A DNA stretch of 64,000 nt from Promethearchaeota archaeon (GTDB lineage Archaea > Asgardarchaeota > Lokiarchaeia > Sigyniarchaeales > SOKP01): positions 1-64,000 of the forward strand of contig JABXKD010000005.1 in assembly GCA_013375475.1 (NCBI GenBank), written 5' to 3'. Of the stretch, positions 10,310-20,705 are shown piece after piece. The translations under genes and the position numbers were made by a program. Within the stretch, counting starts at the first letter, position 1; the number at the start of each line of letters is the position of its first letter. The notes below the pieces were generated by a model that was not told the DNA's origin, made no database searches, and saw nothing but the letters and a program-made list of their open reading frames with translations.

Positions 10310-12304
10310 TTGAATTCCGACAAAAATCAAGATATTTTAGAGAAACAACTGAAGACACTAGGTCAAAAAATAAGGATCGATATTTTAAAGAAATTAAACC
10401 TTAGCAATTATCCTTTACCTTATTCATCGCTTCAGAAGGAAGTTTTAGGAAGTAATCCAAACGCTATTAATTTTTCATTTCACTTAAAAGCGTTAAAAAA
10501 TAGCGTTTTAATCGAATCCTCAGAGAATGGATACCTACTAACTACTATAGGGAAACAAATTTTGAAAAATATTGTGTCCATCGAGCAAATCCTCAACGAT
10601 AAGAATAAAACAATAATGATCAGGACTTCAAAGTATTCGAAAGAACCATTTGATACAAATAAAATTGAAAGTTATTTGATTAAAGAAGGCCAAGTTGAAA
10701 AATTTCTAGCAAAACAAATAGCTAAAGAAGTTGAAGAACGTCTATCTAAAACGAATATTGATTACTTAACAACACCATTAATGAGAGAATATATTAATGC
10801 TATTCTATTAGAAAATGGTCAAGAAGAAATTAGACATAAATTGACTAGATTGGGCACACCGCCCTTCGAAGTTTTTAAACACTTCGATAATAATTCAATT
10901 ACATCAGAAAAATTCCTCTCAAAATTAGGCTCAGATGTATCCGAGCAATTTTTACTTTTAAATCTTCTCCCTAAGAATTTAGCAGACTTGTATTTATCGG
11001 GGGAAGTGATTCTCCTAAATCTAAATTATTGGAGTTTAAGACCTTTAGGTTTGTATGTTGATTCCAATTCAATCCTGGAGCAAATATCCAAGAACAACCC
11101 CATCGACTTCAATAATCTTAATAGTCTAATAAACCAAATTAATCTAATAATAAGTTTTTTCGATAAAATAGCTTTCTTTAAACCATTTTTTTCTGAAGAT
11201 ATAATGTTGGGCAATTTTACTGATTCTTTCTTGTTTAATTTTGAATCTGAAAAGGATTCTTCCCATCTTTTAAAAATCATTGTTTCTCAAATTTTAAGAC
11301 TTAGTTATAGACATTATGATGAAAAATCTCATCTGTCATTAGAATTCTCTCTTTTAAATAAAGACAAAGAAGGATTGGTCGAAAGTTCGCAAGTTCAATT
11401 AATTAATACATTATTTAATAAGCTATTTAATCAAATTAGCCATAAAAATCAAAATACCGGACCTCTACTGTTACTCGATTACACTTCATTTCAGACTTCT
11501 AAAAAATCGTTTGATATTTTGGCAAATTATTTAAAACCTGGTTATTATCGTAATTTTATTTTCTTCGATAAAACTGAATCGAATTTACTCAACTCCTCTC
11601 TTATAAATGTACGTAGCCTAAGTGGTAGCAATTATAATAGAAACAGAATTATTTTGGATAAAATTTTAATTAATTTACTTGAGATTGCTGAAAATTCTTG
11701 CCAGAGTGATAATACTTTCTTCGATTATTTACAAGAGAGAATTGATTCTCTTTTTGAATTCTTTGAATATAAAAAAGAATTAATGGATCGAAGGTTTAAA
11801 ACCTCCAAACAATGGGAAAGAATAACCTCTGAATTTTTTGAAATTAAAAACTCTAATTGGATCGACGATTCTTTAAAATCTGTTAGTTTTATCGGTTTTA
11901 ATGAGGCGGTAAAAACACATTGTGGTATTGAAATTGATAGAATCGATAAAAGTGAGTCCTTTGCTTATGAAGTTTTAGAGTTTATGAGTAATATCATTAA
12001 AGAAAAGAATCAACAACAAGACGAGAATTATATATTAACTCAGCCCCATTACGATGGTTATCTACATGATATATACCATAATAATCAACCCAAATTAGGA
12101 AACAAATCTAATCCATATAGTACCTGTATGATTAGAGAGGATTCAAAGCTATCAATCAAGAGTAAAATTGACTTATATAAGAAATTTGAGAAATTTCTTG
12201 GTGGAGGAAGCGTTTTTACCCTAGGTGTGAATAAAGATTCTATTGAAGAACAAATAAATAGTTTAATAAATACAAAATTGAACGCATTTCAACTACATTT
12301 ATAA
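10310..12304 (+). CDS. HTH + ATP-cone + degenerate anaerobic ribonucleotide reductase (NrdD)-like protein
   Basis: N-terminal ArsR-like winged-helix region (~1-85), ATP-cone (IMIRTSKYSKEPFDTNKIESYLIKEG...), NrdD-like segments (SFIGFNEAVKTHCG; LGGGSVFTLGV), but no C-terminal glycyl-radical domain. TTG start. Confidence 0.65.
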   Translation: MNSDKNQDILEKQLKTLGQKIRIDILKKLNLSNYPLPYSSLQKEVLGSNPNAINFSFHLKALKNSVLIESSENGYLLTTIGKQILKNIVSIEQILNDKNKTIMIRTSKYSKEPFDTNKIESYLIKEGQVEKFLAKQIAKEVEERLSKTNIDYLTTPLMREYINAILLENGQEEIRHKLTRLGTPPFEVFKHFDNNSITSEKFLSKLGSDVSEQFLLLNLLPKNLADLYLSGEVILLNLNYWSLRPLGLYVDSNSILEQISKNNPIDFNNLNSLINQINLIISFFDKIAFFKPFFSEDIMLGNFTDSFLFNFESEKDSSHLLKIIVSQILRLSYRHYDEKSHLSLEFSLLNKDKEGLVESSQVQLINTLFNKLFNQISHKNQNTGPLLLLDYTSFQTSKKSFDILANYLKPGYYRNFIFFDKTESNLLNSSLINVRSLSGSNYNRNRIILDKILINLLEIAENSCQSDNTFFDYLQERIDSLFEFFEYKKELMDRRFKTSKQWERITSEFFEIKNSNWIDDSLKSVSFIGFNEAVKTHCGIEIDRIDKSESFAYEVLEFMSNIIKEKNQQQDENYILTQPHYDGYLHDIYHNNQPKLGNKSNPYSTCMIREDSKLSIKSKIDLYKKFEKFLGGGSVFTLGVNKDSIEEQINSLINTKLNAFQLHL

Positions 12305-12314
12305 CTAAAATCAT

Positions 12315-13238
12315 TTAATTTGATAATAATTCCGCCAAAATCGCCTTTCTCATAGGAATACCATAGTATGCTTGTTTAAAGTAAATAGATTTAGGAGAAT
12401 CATCAATTTCAGCTGAAATCTCTTTGATTCTTGGTAATGGGTGCATAATTTTAAAATTGTCCTTAGTCTCTGCCATATCCTTTTTAGTGAAGACATAGAA
12501 ATCTTTGACTCTGTCATATTCTTCAATATCGGCAAATCTTTCTTTCTGAATTCTAGTAACATAGAGAATGTCTAGAATATTAAGAATATCTCTAAATTTC
12601 TCGATTTCTTTGTATTTAACTTGGTTCTGTTGTAAGTAATCCTTATCCCTTTTTCTGAGCATCAAATCTTTAGGACTTATGAAGTAAATATTAGCTTCAT
12701 AGTTCGAAAGTAATATAGATAACGAATGAACAGTTCTCCCATATTTCAAATCCCCCATTATCCCAATATTCAATCCGTCTAATTTTTGGCCCTCTTGTGT
12801 TATAGTTAATAAATCTAATAAAGCTTGCGTTGGATGTTCTCCACTTCCAGATCCCGCATTTATTATTGGAATTTTTGCGAATTTTGCAGCTAATCTAGCT
12901 GCACCTTCTAAATTATGTCTAATAACAATGCCATCACTGTAATTTTCTACAGTGCGTATCGTATCTGCGATGCTCTCACCTTTCTTTGTTGAAGAAACAT
13001 CACCCGTATGAAAACCAATTACATTTCCTCCTAAACGATACATTGCTGACTCGAAACTTAAACGGGTTCTTGTAGATGGTTCAAAAAATAAAGTTGCTAA
13101 TATCTTCCCTTTTAAAACATCAGCTTTTTTATTATTATGAATCATTTCTTTGCCTTTTTGGAGAATATACTCTATATCTTCTCGCGAAAAATCTTTCGCA
13201 GTTATAATTCCTTCTTTAAATTTCTCTTTAAATGACAT
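12315..13238 (-). CDS. pyrB: aspartate carbamoyltransferase catalytic subunit
   Basis: FFEPSTRTRLSFESAM, GSGEHPTQALLDLLTI, HPLPRIKEI. Confidence 0.96.
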   Translation of the reverse strand: MSFKEKFKEGIITAKDFSREDIEYILQKGKEMIHNNKKADVLKGKILATLFFEPSTRTRLSFESAMYRLGGNVIGFHTGDVSSTKKGESIADTIRTVENYSDGIVIRHNLEGAARLAAKFAKIPIINAGSGSGEHPTQALLDLLTITQEGQKLDGLNIGIMGDLKYGRTVHSLSILLSNYEANIYFISPKDLMLRKRDKDYLQQNQVKYKEIEKFRDILNILDILYVTRIQKERFADIEEYDRVKDFYVFTKKDMAETKDNFKIMHPLPRIKEISAEIDDSPKSIYFKQAYYGIPMRKAILAELLSN

Positions 13239-13395
13239 AATTCTAAACGAAAGTTTTAATAAAATTATAGTAATACCATTTAAAATATTTTTTATTTACA
13301 TATGCTTTTCCAACAAAGAATAAAGCAGAACTAATAAAATTTAAAATTTATAAATAATTAATAACTTTAAACTGAAATTTGAAGTTGCTTGAAAA

Positions 13396-13677
13396 ATGAA
13401 ATACCCGCGTTCAATAAATCGTTATTGTCCAACTTGTAGATCTCACAAAATACACAATGTCTCTATGTATAAGAAGGGAAAAGAGCGAATGCTCAACCAG
13501 GGTAGAAGACGTGTAGAAAGAAAGAAAACCGGTTATGGTAGTTTCCCTAAAGAAATATTTCATAAGAATGCAAAAGTGAACAAAAGATCACTGCCTGTAT
13601 TAGAGTGTTCAGAATGCGGCAAAAAACAGTATTCTAAATCTTATCGAGTAAAGAAATTCGAATTACAGGAAGTATGA
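13396..13677 (+). CDS. rpl44e: ribosomal protein L44e (eL42)
   Basis: CPTCRSHKIHNVSMYKKGKER...RRVERKKTGYGS...LECSECGKK. Confidence 0.95.
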   Translation: MKYPRSINRYCPTCRSHKIHNVSMYKKGKERMLNQGRRRVERKKTGYGSFPKEIFHKNAKVNKRSLPVLECSECGKKQYSKSYRVKKFELQEV

Positions 13678-13690
13678 GAGTTGAAAAGTT

Positions 13691-13897
13691 ATGCCGAAAA
13701 AGAAAAGTAAAGAAGCATTAATCCCTCAACCTCAAAGTAGATTCTTGCGAGTCAAGTGTCTAAATTGTGGTAATCAACAAATAATTTTTGGTTGCTCTGC
13801 AACAGATGTAGAATGTTTAGTGTGTGGAAAAACACTTCTTCAATCTACTGGTGGTAAAGCACGAATTTTAACGAAGATTTTAGAAGTACTTTCCTAA
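13691..13897 (+). CDS. rps27e: ribosomal protein S27e
   Basis: [32 protein letters not shown]; next to L44e. Confidence 0.95.
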   Translation: MPKKKSKEALIPQPQSRFLRVKCLNCGNQQIIFGCSATDVECLVCGKTLLQSTGGKARILTKILEVLS

Positions 13898-13936
13898 TAT
13901 ATTTTTGCTTAATTTAGGAATATATCAAGTACTCAG

Positions 13937-13960
13937 ATCGTGAAACCACTCTTTCACGAT
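13937..13960. other. perfect 9-bp hairpin downstream of rps27e
   Basis: ATCGTGAAA-CCACTC-TTTCACGAT, 9/9 bp with a 6-nt loop. Confidence 0.7.
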
Positions 13961-14058
13961 TATACATATATAGCAAGATATTTTTAGCATATTATATCAT
14001 AAATAATCAAATTAGTTATCCTTGATTCTGGGATTATCTAGATAAAATAGTATAATCT

Positions 14059-15270
14059 TTAGAATGTTATGGGATATGTTCCATAATTATGAACAGCTTC
14101 ATTATAGGCTATAAAATTTTCTAATTTACACCATTTTGTTACAGAATGAGATGACGAAAAAATATGACCTCCATCTTTAGATACATTTTTTAATAAATAC
14201 CTCACGTATTCTGTAACCTCTTCTGGAGTTCCATGAGATAACAAGGGAATAGGTACATTTCCAATGAAAATAATGTCTTTTCCAAATTTTTCCTTTAATT
14301 CAACTATATCGTTCCCAGATGCTTTTTCTATTGGATGAAGAGCATCTAATCCCATATCTACAAAATCAGGTAGTAACTCTGAAACATATCCACAAGAATG
14401 CATAATTACTTTACCTCCAAGACTGTGTACTTTGTTACAGAATTTTTTAATGCTTGGTTTAAAAAATTCCCTAAACATTTGAGGTGATATTATACTAGTT
14501 CCCTTAATACCGAGATCATTAGACATGTAGATATATTTTCCTCCCTTTTCAATAACTTTTTCTACTAAAGCAATACTATAATCACTCATTTGCGTAACTA
14601 TATCTTTAACGAAGCTTTTATCCTTTACCAACAGTTTAAACATAGTTTCAAACCCAAACATACCGCATAACTCTTCAAAAAATCCACTTCCGAATAAGAA
14701 GAAAGTTGGAACAAGATCAATCTTCTTACAAGTATTTAGTGTTCTCTTAACCAAAATACTGTTTCCAGGGTGATCAACATCAAATTCTATATATTTTTCC
14801 CAATCATCGGGTGATTGTATAAAACCATGTCTTGTGTGAGCGCCATCAGGACTAGTTCGCCAAACAAGTCTCCCGTCTGGACCTCTTACAACTTTGTTAT
14901 CCTCTTCAGTATGGAAATCCTCAAAGATTTTATTTTTGAAAATCATTGGAACGCCAGGAAAGGTTAGGAACATGTCATAATTAAACTCCACATGAATTCG
15001 AGCAGTTTTTTTGGGAGATCCACCAAGTATGGTCTCAAGAGTACGGGGATTTGTTACAATTTGTTCCATTTGCGATATTAATGATGGTTTTTCATGAAAC
15101 ATTTCAATTAATTGTGGAGGAAAAAATAAAATACCGGAGCCTACCTCTTGACCATCTACAAGCGGATTTAATTCCGGAATTTCTATTGAAATTTCAAATT
15201 TAGGTACCCTATCAGGGATTTCCGCGTTAAAAACCGATTCAATACGTTTAAAAGAATTCCATACAGCCAT
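14059..15270 (-). CDS. uroporphyrinogen decarboxylase (URO-D)/corrinoid methyltransferase family protein
   Basis: SNDLGIKGTSIISPQMFREFFKP, VIMHSCGYVSELLPDFVDMGLDALHPIE. Confidence 0.85.
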   Translation of the reverse strand: MAVWNSFKRIESVFNAEIPDRVPKFEISIEIPELNPLVDGQEVGSGILFFPPQLIEMFHEKPSLISQMEQIVTNPRTLETILGGSPKKTARIHVEFNYDMFLTFPGVPMIFKNKIFEDFHTEEDNKVVRGPDGRLVWRTSPDGAHTRHGFIQSPDDWEKYIEFDVDHPGNSILVKRTLNTCKKIDLVPTFFLFGSGFFEELCGMFGFETMFKLLVKDKSFVKDIVTQMSDYSIALVEKVIEKGGKYIYMSNDLGIKGTSIISPQMFREFFKPSIKKFCNKVHSLGGKVIMHSCGYVSELLPDFVDMGLDALHPIEKASGNDIVELKEKFGKDIIFIGNVPIPLLSHGTPEEVTEYVRYLLKNVSKDGGHIFSSSHSVTKWCKLENFIAYNEAVHNYGTYPITF

Positions 15271-15303
15271 GGTATCTTCTTTATTTGCTCCTAGATTGAT
15301 AGT

Positions 15304-16110
15304 TTAATTCAAACCTTTTACACGCTTTAGGGAACGAGGAGGAGTTCGAAATAACTCATAATTTGGATAACCCAAAGTAAACGCTCCAAATGCTTTGGCT
15401 CTTATGCGCGCTATTTTCATTATTTTAGGGTTTAATTCGATACCTACTTGAGTCCAACCGTTCCAGCAAGTACCTAAACCTAATGAATGGGCTGCTAATC
15501 GGCCATAAGTAATCATATCGGCTATGTTCTGAATTCCTATGACTGTAGAGAGTTGTGAAGACACAATGATTAAATGTGGTGCATTAAAATAGACGGGAAC
15601 CTCAAATTCTTTAGCGAGGTTAGCCAATCTTTCACCATATAACCAACCCCAAGCCTTATCATTAGTTAAAACCTCTTGAATTGCGTCTGATAACTCTTTC
15701 AGTTGTTGTTTGTCAGAAATAATGGTAATGGTTTCTGATCTCATATTCCGACCCGTTGGAGCCCATTGCATTGCGTGAAAGATTTTTAGCAATGTATTAT
15801 TTGGAACTTCCTGCTTTTTATATTGCCTTATCGAACGGTGTCCCTGAAGGAATTTAAACATTTCTTCATAAGTTACTATTTCTTCTGGATTATTTATTCC
15901 TTTAAAAGTAATTGATTCTCCCATATCTTCATAAAGTACTGCGTCTTCAGGACATCTTGCAACGCAGTGGCCACATCGGATACACATTGAATTAGGATCC
16001 GCATATCTAATTTTCTCTCCTCCGTCATCTTTAAACAACGCCCTAGGACAAGTTGTTATACAAGTACCACATTGACTGCATTTGTCATAATCAATACCTA
16101 TTATTGGCAT
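15304..16110 (-). CDS. nitroreductase-family protein with N-terminal 2x[4Fe-4S] ferredoxin domain
   Basis: CSQCGTCITTCP, CIRCGHCVARCP followed by a nitroreductase domain (HRSIRQYKKQEV...MQWAPTGRN). Confidence 0.9.
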   Translation of the reverse strand: MPIIGIDYDKCSQCGTCITTCPRALFKDDGGEKIRYADPNSMCIRCGHCVARCPEDAVLYEDMGESITFKGINNPEEIVTYEEMFKFLQGHRSIRQYKKQEVPNNTLLKIFHAMQWAPTGRNMRSETITIISDKQQLKELSDAIQEVLTNDKAWGWLYGERLANLAKEFEVPVYFNAPHLIIVSSQLSTVIGIQNIADMITYGRLAAHSLGLGTCWNGWTQVGIELNPKIMKIARIRAKAFGAFTLGYPNYELFRTPPRSLKRVKGLN

Positions 16111-16240
16111 TTATGTTCACTCCAAAAAACTAATTTCCTTATAAATTAGTCTTATTTTTATATTCTTAAAAAATTATCGTCATCCCAGTGCCCAAGATTA
16201 AGATTAATTAAATTTGCAGTTTAATAAAAAAAAAAGGTTT

Positions 16241-16579
16241 TCAATATTCTCGCCATGTATGCTTACATTCAAGGCATCTGAAAAACGATGTGCTTGGTTC
16301 GTCAGCGCTCCGAGTTTGCTCTTGCCAAGCTTCTGCCTTTTTATTGTTGCATTTGGGACAATATTTAGTGACAATTGGGTGGACAGAAATTTTATCTTCG
16401 GGGTTCACTACTATAAGATTTTTATCTAAAGCTTTTTTCTTCAATTTCACATTTTTATTAATTTCTTCCGCGCTTAGCTTTAGTTCCTTTTGAAAGCCAC
16501 ACCTACAAAATAAAGACTTGTTTCCATCATAAACTTTTTTACGTAAAAGATTTGAACATTCTGGACAAAATTCAACCAT
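16241..16579 (-). CDS. tfs: transcription factor S (TFS/TFIIS-like)
   Basis: N-terminal Zn ribbon CPECSN.., C-terminal KYCPKCNNKKAEAWQEQTRSADEPSTSFFRCLECKHTWREY. Confidence 0.95.
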   Translation of the reverse strand: MVEFCPECSNLLRKKVYDGNKSLFCRCGFQKELKLSAEEINKNVKLKKKALDKNLIVVNPEDKISVHPIVTKYCPKCNNKKAEAWQEQTRSADEPSTSFFRCLECKHTWREY

Positions 16580-16760
16580 ATATTTAACCCTAAAATTTAG
16601 AATAGTTCCTTAAAGAATCAAGAAAAGCATAAATATTAAAATTTGTGCTTTTAAAATAAAATTTTTACATAATTATAAGAATTCAATTAATCTAGTAAAT
16701 GGTTTAAATGGAGGAGCTAAACCCTTTTACAATTTTAAACTTTCTGCGATAGATTAAACT

Positions 16761-17084
16761 CTAAACTAAATTTAATTCCTTTTTAATTTCATAGAGCTTT
16801 CGATAATATTCAAAGTTTAACTTATTCTTATCTTGTATAATTTCTGCTCCAATTTCTTTTTCTCCTCCCGTAGTAATATTGAGTTCGCCTATTGCATTAA
16901 TAAGATCATTTTTTTTAAATGGAAATTCAACGACTTTGATATCTACTTTTATATCTCCAGTTTTATCGTTCAAAATTATATGGTCATTTTCAACAATTTG
17001 TTTAACGTATCCCGTTATCTGAACTCGATTATCCGAGCTTTTTACATCTACAATCATTCTTTGAATCGCTGGCTCGCGCATCAT
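16761..17084 (-). CDS. small OB-fold protein (RPA-subunit-like)
   Basis: OB-fold-like pattern VQITGYVKQIVENDHIILNDKTGDIKVDI; sits between TFS and PCNA. Confidence 0.6.
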   Translation of the reverse strand: MMREPAIQRMIVDVKSSDNRVQITGYVKQIVENDHIILNDKTGDIKVDIKVVEFPFKKNDLINAIGELNITTGGEKEIGAEIIQDKNKLNFEYYRKLYEIKKELNLV

Positions 17085-17266
17085 ATTAGATCGATTTTTT
17101 TTTATTTAATATAGATTAAAAAATTTAAGGTGACTATATATAATTAATTCAAAAATTACAATTTGAATTGTAAAGTATTATTAAACCTATAATACTGAAT
17201 TTTATAAATATTGCCAATAAAACTATATTAATATAAATTAGTAATCAATAAAAGTGCTGATAATTA

Positions 17267-18070
17267 ATGAGCTTTACACTAAAACTGGAAAATAGTAGGG
17301 TATTGAAGGGTATTGTTGAAACTCTATCTAGTATCATAGATGAGACCGAATTTAAAGTTTCTCCTAAAGAATTTGTTATCACAGCGATGGACCCAAGTCG
17401 AATCTGTTTGTTAAAACTATCAATAAAGAAGGAAGGTTTTGACGATTACAAGTGTAGTAAAGAATCTAAAATAGGTTTAAACTTGGACGATTTGGATAAG
17501 ATACTTAAAAGAAGTTCTGCTGATGACAATATTGAAATAGACTTTAAAGAGACAGAACAAAAAATTAAAATAACTATGCAACGCGAAGGGAGAGCCCGTA
17601 AAAGAACTTTTAGTCTAGCATTAATTGACCTTGATCGGGAAGATATTCCGATGGACAACTTATTAAAAATTGAATATCCTTCAAATTGGGTTATAGATAC
17701 GGAATTTCTCGTAGAAGCAATAAAGGATGCAGAAATATATTCTGAAATACTTAACATGAAGGCTGTTGCGAACGAAGGATTAATCTTTAGCTCAAATGGT
17801 CAGATTGGCGAAATGGAGTACGATCTCAGCATAGAAGATTTGATTGAAAGTGAAATTACCGAAACTTGTACGGGGGCTTATAGTCTAACATTTCTAAAAG
17901 CAATACTAAAAATCTCCTCAATCACAGAAAAACTGGAAATTTCACTTAAAACAGACCATCCCTTAAAAATGATTTTCAATCTTTTAGAAGGCGGTGAATT
18001 AAATTACTTCCTTGCACCTCGGGTCGAAGAAGCTGAATTTGATGAAAACGACGATATGGACGAATTTTAA
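17267..18070 (+). CDS. pcn: DNA polymerase sliding clamp (PCNA)
   Basis: PCNA-like throughout, including ITAMDPSRICLLKLSI, LDDLDKILKR and the C-terminal FNLLEGGELNYFLAPRVE. Confidence 0.95.
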   Translation: MSFTLKLENSRVLKGIVETLSSIIDETEFKVSPKEFVITAMDPSRICLLKLSIKKEGFDDYKCSKESKIGLNLDDLDKILKRSSADDNIEIDFKETEQKIKITMQREGRARKRTFSLALIDLDREDIPMDNLLKIEYPSNWVIDTEFLVEAIKDAEIYSEILNMKAVANEGLIFSSNGQIGEMEYDLSIEDLIESEITETCTGAYSLTFLKAILKISSITEKLEISLKTDHPLKMIFNLLEGGELNYFLAPRVEEAEFDENDDMDEF

Positions 18071-18150
18071 GTCTTCTATTGTAAATCAATTAACTCGTTG
18101 CAATTAAAACAAATCACCCCTATGAACAATTAAATGTACTTATTTTTACT

Positions 18151-19377
18151 TTGAAAAGAGAGGTTATAGGAGCCTTGAGCATTTCAAACGAATTAATTAA
18201 TCGATATCCATGGCTTCCCTCCTTAAAAACAATTTATAAAGACATCGGAGAGAAACCACCTACTGAGTTTATTTCAGAGATCTTTTCTAATAATAATAGT
18301 GTTCAAATCGCTAACCGAGTTTTAAAAATCTTCGAAGCTGCTTTCAATAATATGGAAGAGATTCCAGATTATACGATTGACAACTTAAATGTTCATGTTT
18401 ATTTATTGCTAAAAATTATACTTTATGCTCTAAATAACAAGGTGATAACAAATAGAGCTGCCAATCTATATTCAAAGAACGCTTACAACGATATGGAAAG
18501 GGAAAATAGTATATCAAATATATATGAAATATGTCACGATTTAGATTTAAAAATCAATTTTTATGATCCCCCCGAACCTATTGGACTAAAAATCATAAAA
18601 GATAATCGAGAAAAACTAAAAGCAAATTTTTCAATTCATTACATTGATTATCTTAAACTTGCATCAAATTTAAGAGACGAGCATAGGAAATTAACAAATA
18701 AGGTATTGATCAATGGTCATGTATTTGTTCAAAATAAAACTTTAATACGATTAATACAAGAGTACGTTAGAAACAAGCTTCTTAGTGAAGAAACAGACGA
18801 TAAAGCTTCTTTAAAAGCATTTATTAACGAAGCTTCTAAAATTCAAGGATTTAAAGAATTATATGATAAAATCTTAATCTTATGGGAGAAGAGAAAAGAA
18901 GAATTTGATTTTACTTTTAAACTTGATATAAGTAGTAAGGAGGAGATGGTATTACTTCTTCCTCCGTGTGTAATTGAAATATTAAAAAAAGCAGAAGAAG
19001 GTCAAAACCTTGTCCATCATGAACGACTATATATTGTTTGGCTTTTACTCGCTCTAGAATACCCCGTTGAATATGTAGTTAGTATATTTTCCATTATACC
19101 TGATTTTGATAGAGAAAAAACTACATATCAAGTAGAATATGCAAAAAGAAAAAATTATACACCATACCAATGCTCTACTTTAAAATCTTTAGGTTTATGT
19201 ATGGCAGATAAATATAAGGACGAACTCTGTTTAACGGGATATGGTTCACAAGACCCCTCTGAGAGAAAAAAGTTGAAACACCCACTAGGCTATGTTCGTA
19301 TAAAGAAATATAGAAGTGATAAAGGAGAATATCTAGCAAAAAGAGAACTGGAGGAATCAGAGAAACCAAATGAGTGA
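18151..19377 (+). CDS. priL: DNA primase large subunit PriL
   Basis: PriL C-terminal Fe-S region (PPCVIEIL...YQCSTLKSLGLCMADKYKDELC...HPLGYVRIK); adjacent to PriS. Confidence 0.93.
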   Translation: MKREVIGALSISNELINRYPWLPSLKTIYKDIGEKPPTEFISEIFSNNNSVQIANRVLKIFEAAFNNMEEIPDYTIDNLNVHVYLLLKIILYALNNKVITNRAANLYSKNAYNDMERENSISNIYEICHDLDLKINFYDPPEPIGLKIIKDNREKLKANFSIHYIDYLKLASNLRDEHRKLTNKVLINGHVFVQNKTLIRLIQEYVRNKLLSEETDDKASLKAFINEASKIQGFKELYDKILILWEKRKEEFDFTFKLDISSKEEMVLLLPPCVIEILKKAEEGQNLVHHERLYIVWLLLALEYPVEYVVSIFSIIPDFDREKTTYQVEYAKRKNYTPYQCSTLKSLGLCMADKYKDELCLTGYGSQDPSERKKLKHPLGYVRIKKYRSDKGEYLAKRELEESEKPNE

Positions 19378-20653
19378 CATCTCCTATTTAAAAAGGTTAT
19401 TTCAGGCGTACTATCAAGAAAAACAGAATAATTTTCCGCAAGTTAGTTCTTTTAATTTGCGAGAGTTTGGTTTCATCCCTTGGGAAAAAAAAGTTTTTAT
19501 GAAACGACATATGAAGTTTGAAAATTCGAGAGAATTAAACGACTATATCTTACGAGACACTCCTAGACATTTATATTCCAGTGGATCACTTTACTTGGTT
19601 CCTGACGCGAGAGAAATGGAAAACAAGAACTATCAAGGATGTGATTTAATCATTGATATTGATGTAGACCACTTCTATACTCCCTGTAAAGAGAAGCACG
19701 ATCTTTGGTATTGTAAAGAATGCGGTGCTGAAGGAACTGGAATGCCTGAAAAATGTCCAGAATGTAAAAAATCTAAGCTCAGTAAATTGAATTGGGTATG
19801 TGATGAATGCTTAAATATTGCTAAAAATGAAATTAAGAAATTAGTCTATAATTTTTTAATCCCCGACTTCGGTATAAGCGAAAAAGATATGAGAATAGCT
19901 TTTTCCGGTCATCGAGGATATCACTTAAAAGTTGAAAGTGAAGAACTTAGAAAATTAAATAGCGACGAAAGAAGAGAAATTGTTGATTACCTTACAGGAG
20001 ATAACATTTCATTTGATTTATTAGGTCTCATTGATAAATCAGGTGTAATCCATGGATTATTAAAAGAAAGTCTAGGTTGGTCTCAGAAAATTATGAGCAG
20101 AGTTGAAGAAATATTGCATAAACCTAAAACTGAGATAGAAAAAATATTACTTGATGAAAATCAATTTAGTTTCAAACAGAATTATGCTACAAGCTTTTTA
20201 AATTACAAAGATGATTTTTTGGAATTAATTACGAAAGCAGAAAGAAATGTCTGGGCTATAGAAGGTTTTGGTTTGATAATGTGGAAAAGATTTTTAAAAG
20301 AAATTGTTAAACAAGTTGGAGTTGAATTGGATGAACCTGTTTCTATAGATATCCACAGACTTATAAGATATCCCGGCTCTTTACACGGAAAAACAGGCTT
20401 CAAAGTTCAGGAAATATCTTTAAAAGAACTAAAAGATTTTAATCCCCTAGACGAAGCGAATGAAAAATTGGATCCCATCGTATTTACAAGTAAGAAAAAT
20501 TTAACCTTGAAACTGGAAATCACGGAAAATGCAATCCCAATGACAAAAATTAAGGGCGTGGAGTATGGGCCTTACTCAAAAGGAGAAATAATCGATGTCC
20601 CTCACCATATAGCAATATTTTTGTTGTGTAAAGAAGTTGCGAAAACAATTTGA
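19370..20653 (+). CDS. priS: DNA primase small (catalytic) subunit PriS
   Basis: LIIDIDVDHF, AFSGHRGYHLKV, HRLIRYPGSLHGKTGFKV, Zn site. Confidence 0.96.
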   Translation: MSDISYLKRLFQAYYQEKQNNFPQVSSFNLREFGFIPWEKKVFMKRHMKFENSRELNDYILRDTPRHLYSSGSLYLVPDAREMENKNYQGCDLIIDIDVDHFYTPCKEKHDLWYCKECGAEGTGMPEKCPECKKSKLSKLNWVCDECLNIAKNEIKKLVYNFLIPDFGISEKDMRIAFSGHRGYHLKVESEELRKLNSDERREIVDYLTGDNISFDLLGLIDKSGVIHGLLKESLGWSQKIMSRVEEILHKPKTEIEKILLDENQFSFKQNYATSFLNYKDDFLELITKAERNVWAIEGFGLIMWKRFLKEIVKQVGVELDEPVSIDIHRLIRYPGSLHGKTGFKVQEISLKELKDFNPLDEANEKLDPIVFTSKKNLTLKLEITENAIPMTKIKGVEYGPYSKGEIIDVPHHIAIFLLCKEVAKTI

Positions 20654-20705
20654 GTTAAAATAATATAATTTCTCATCTTTCATTATTAAAGGAGAATACA
20701 ATTTA

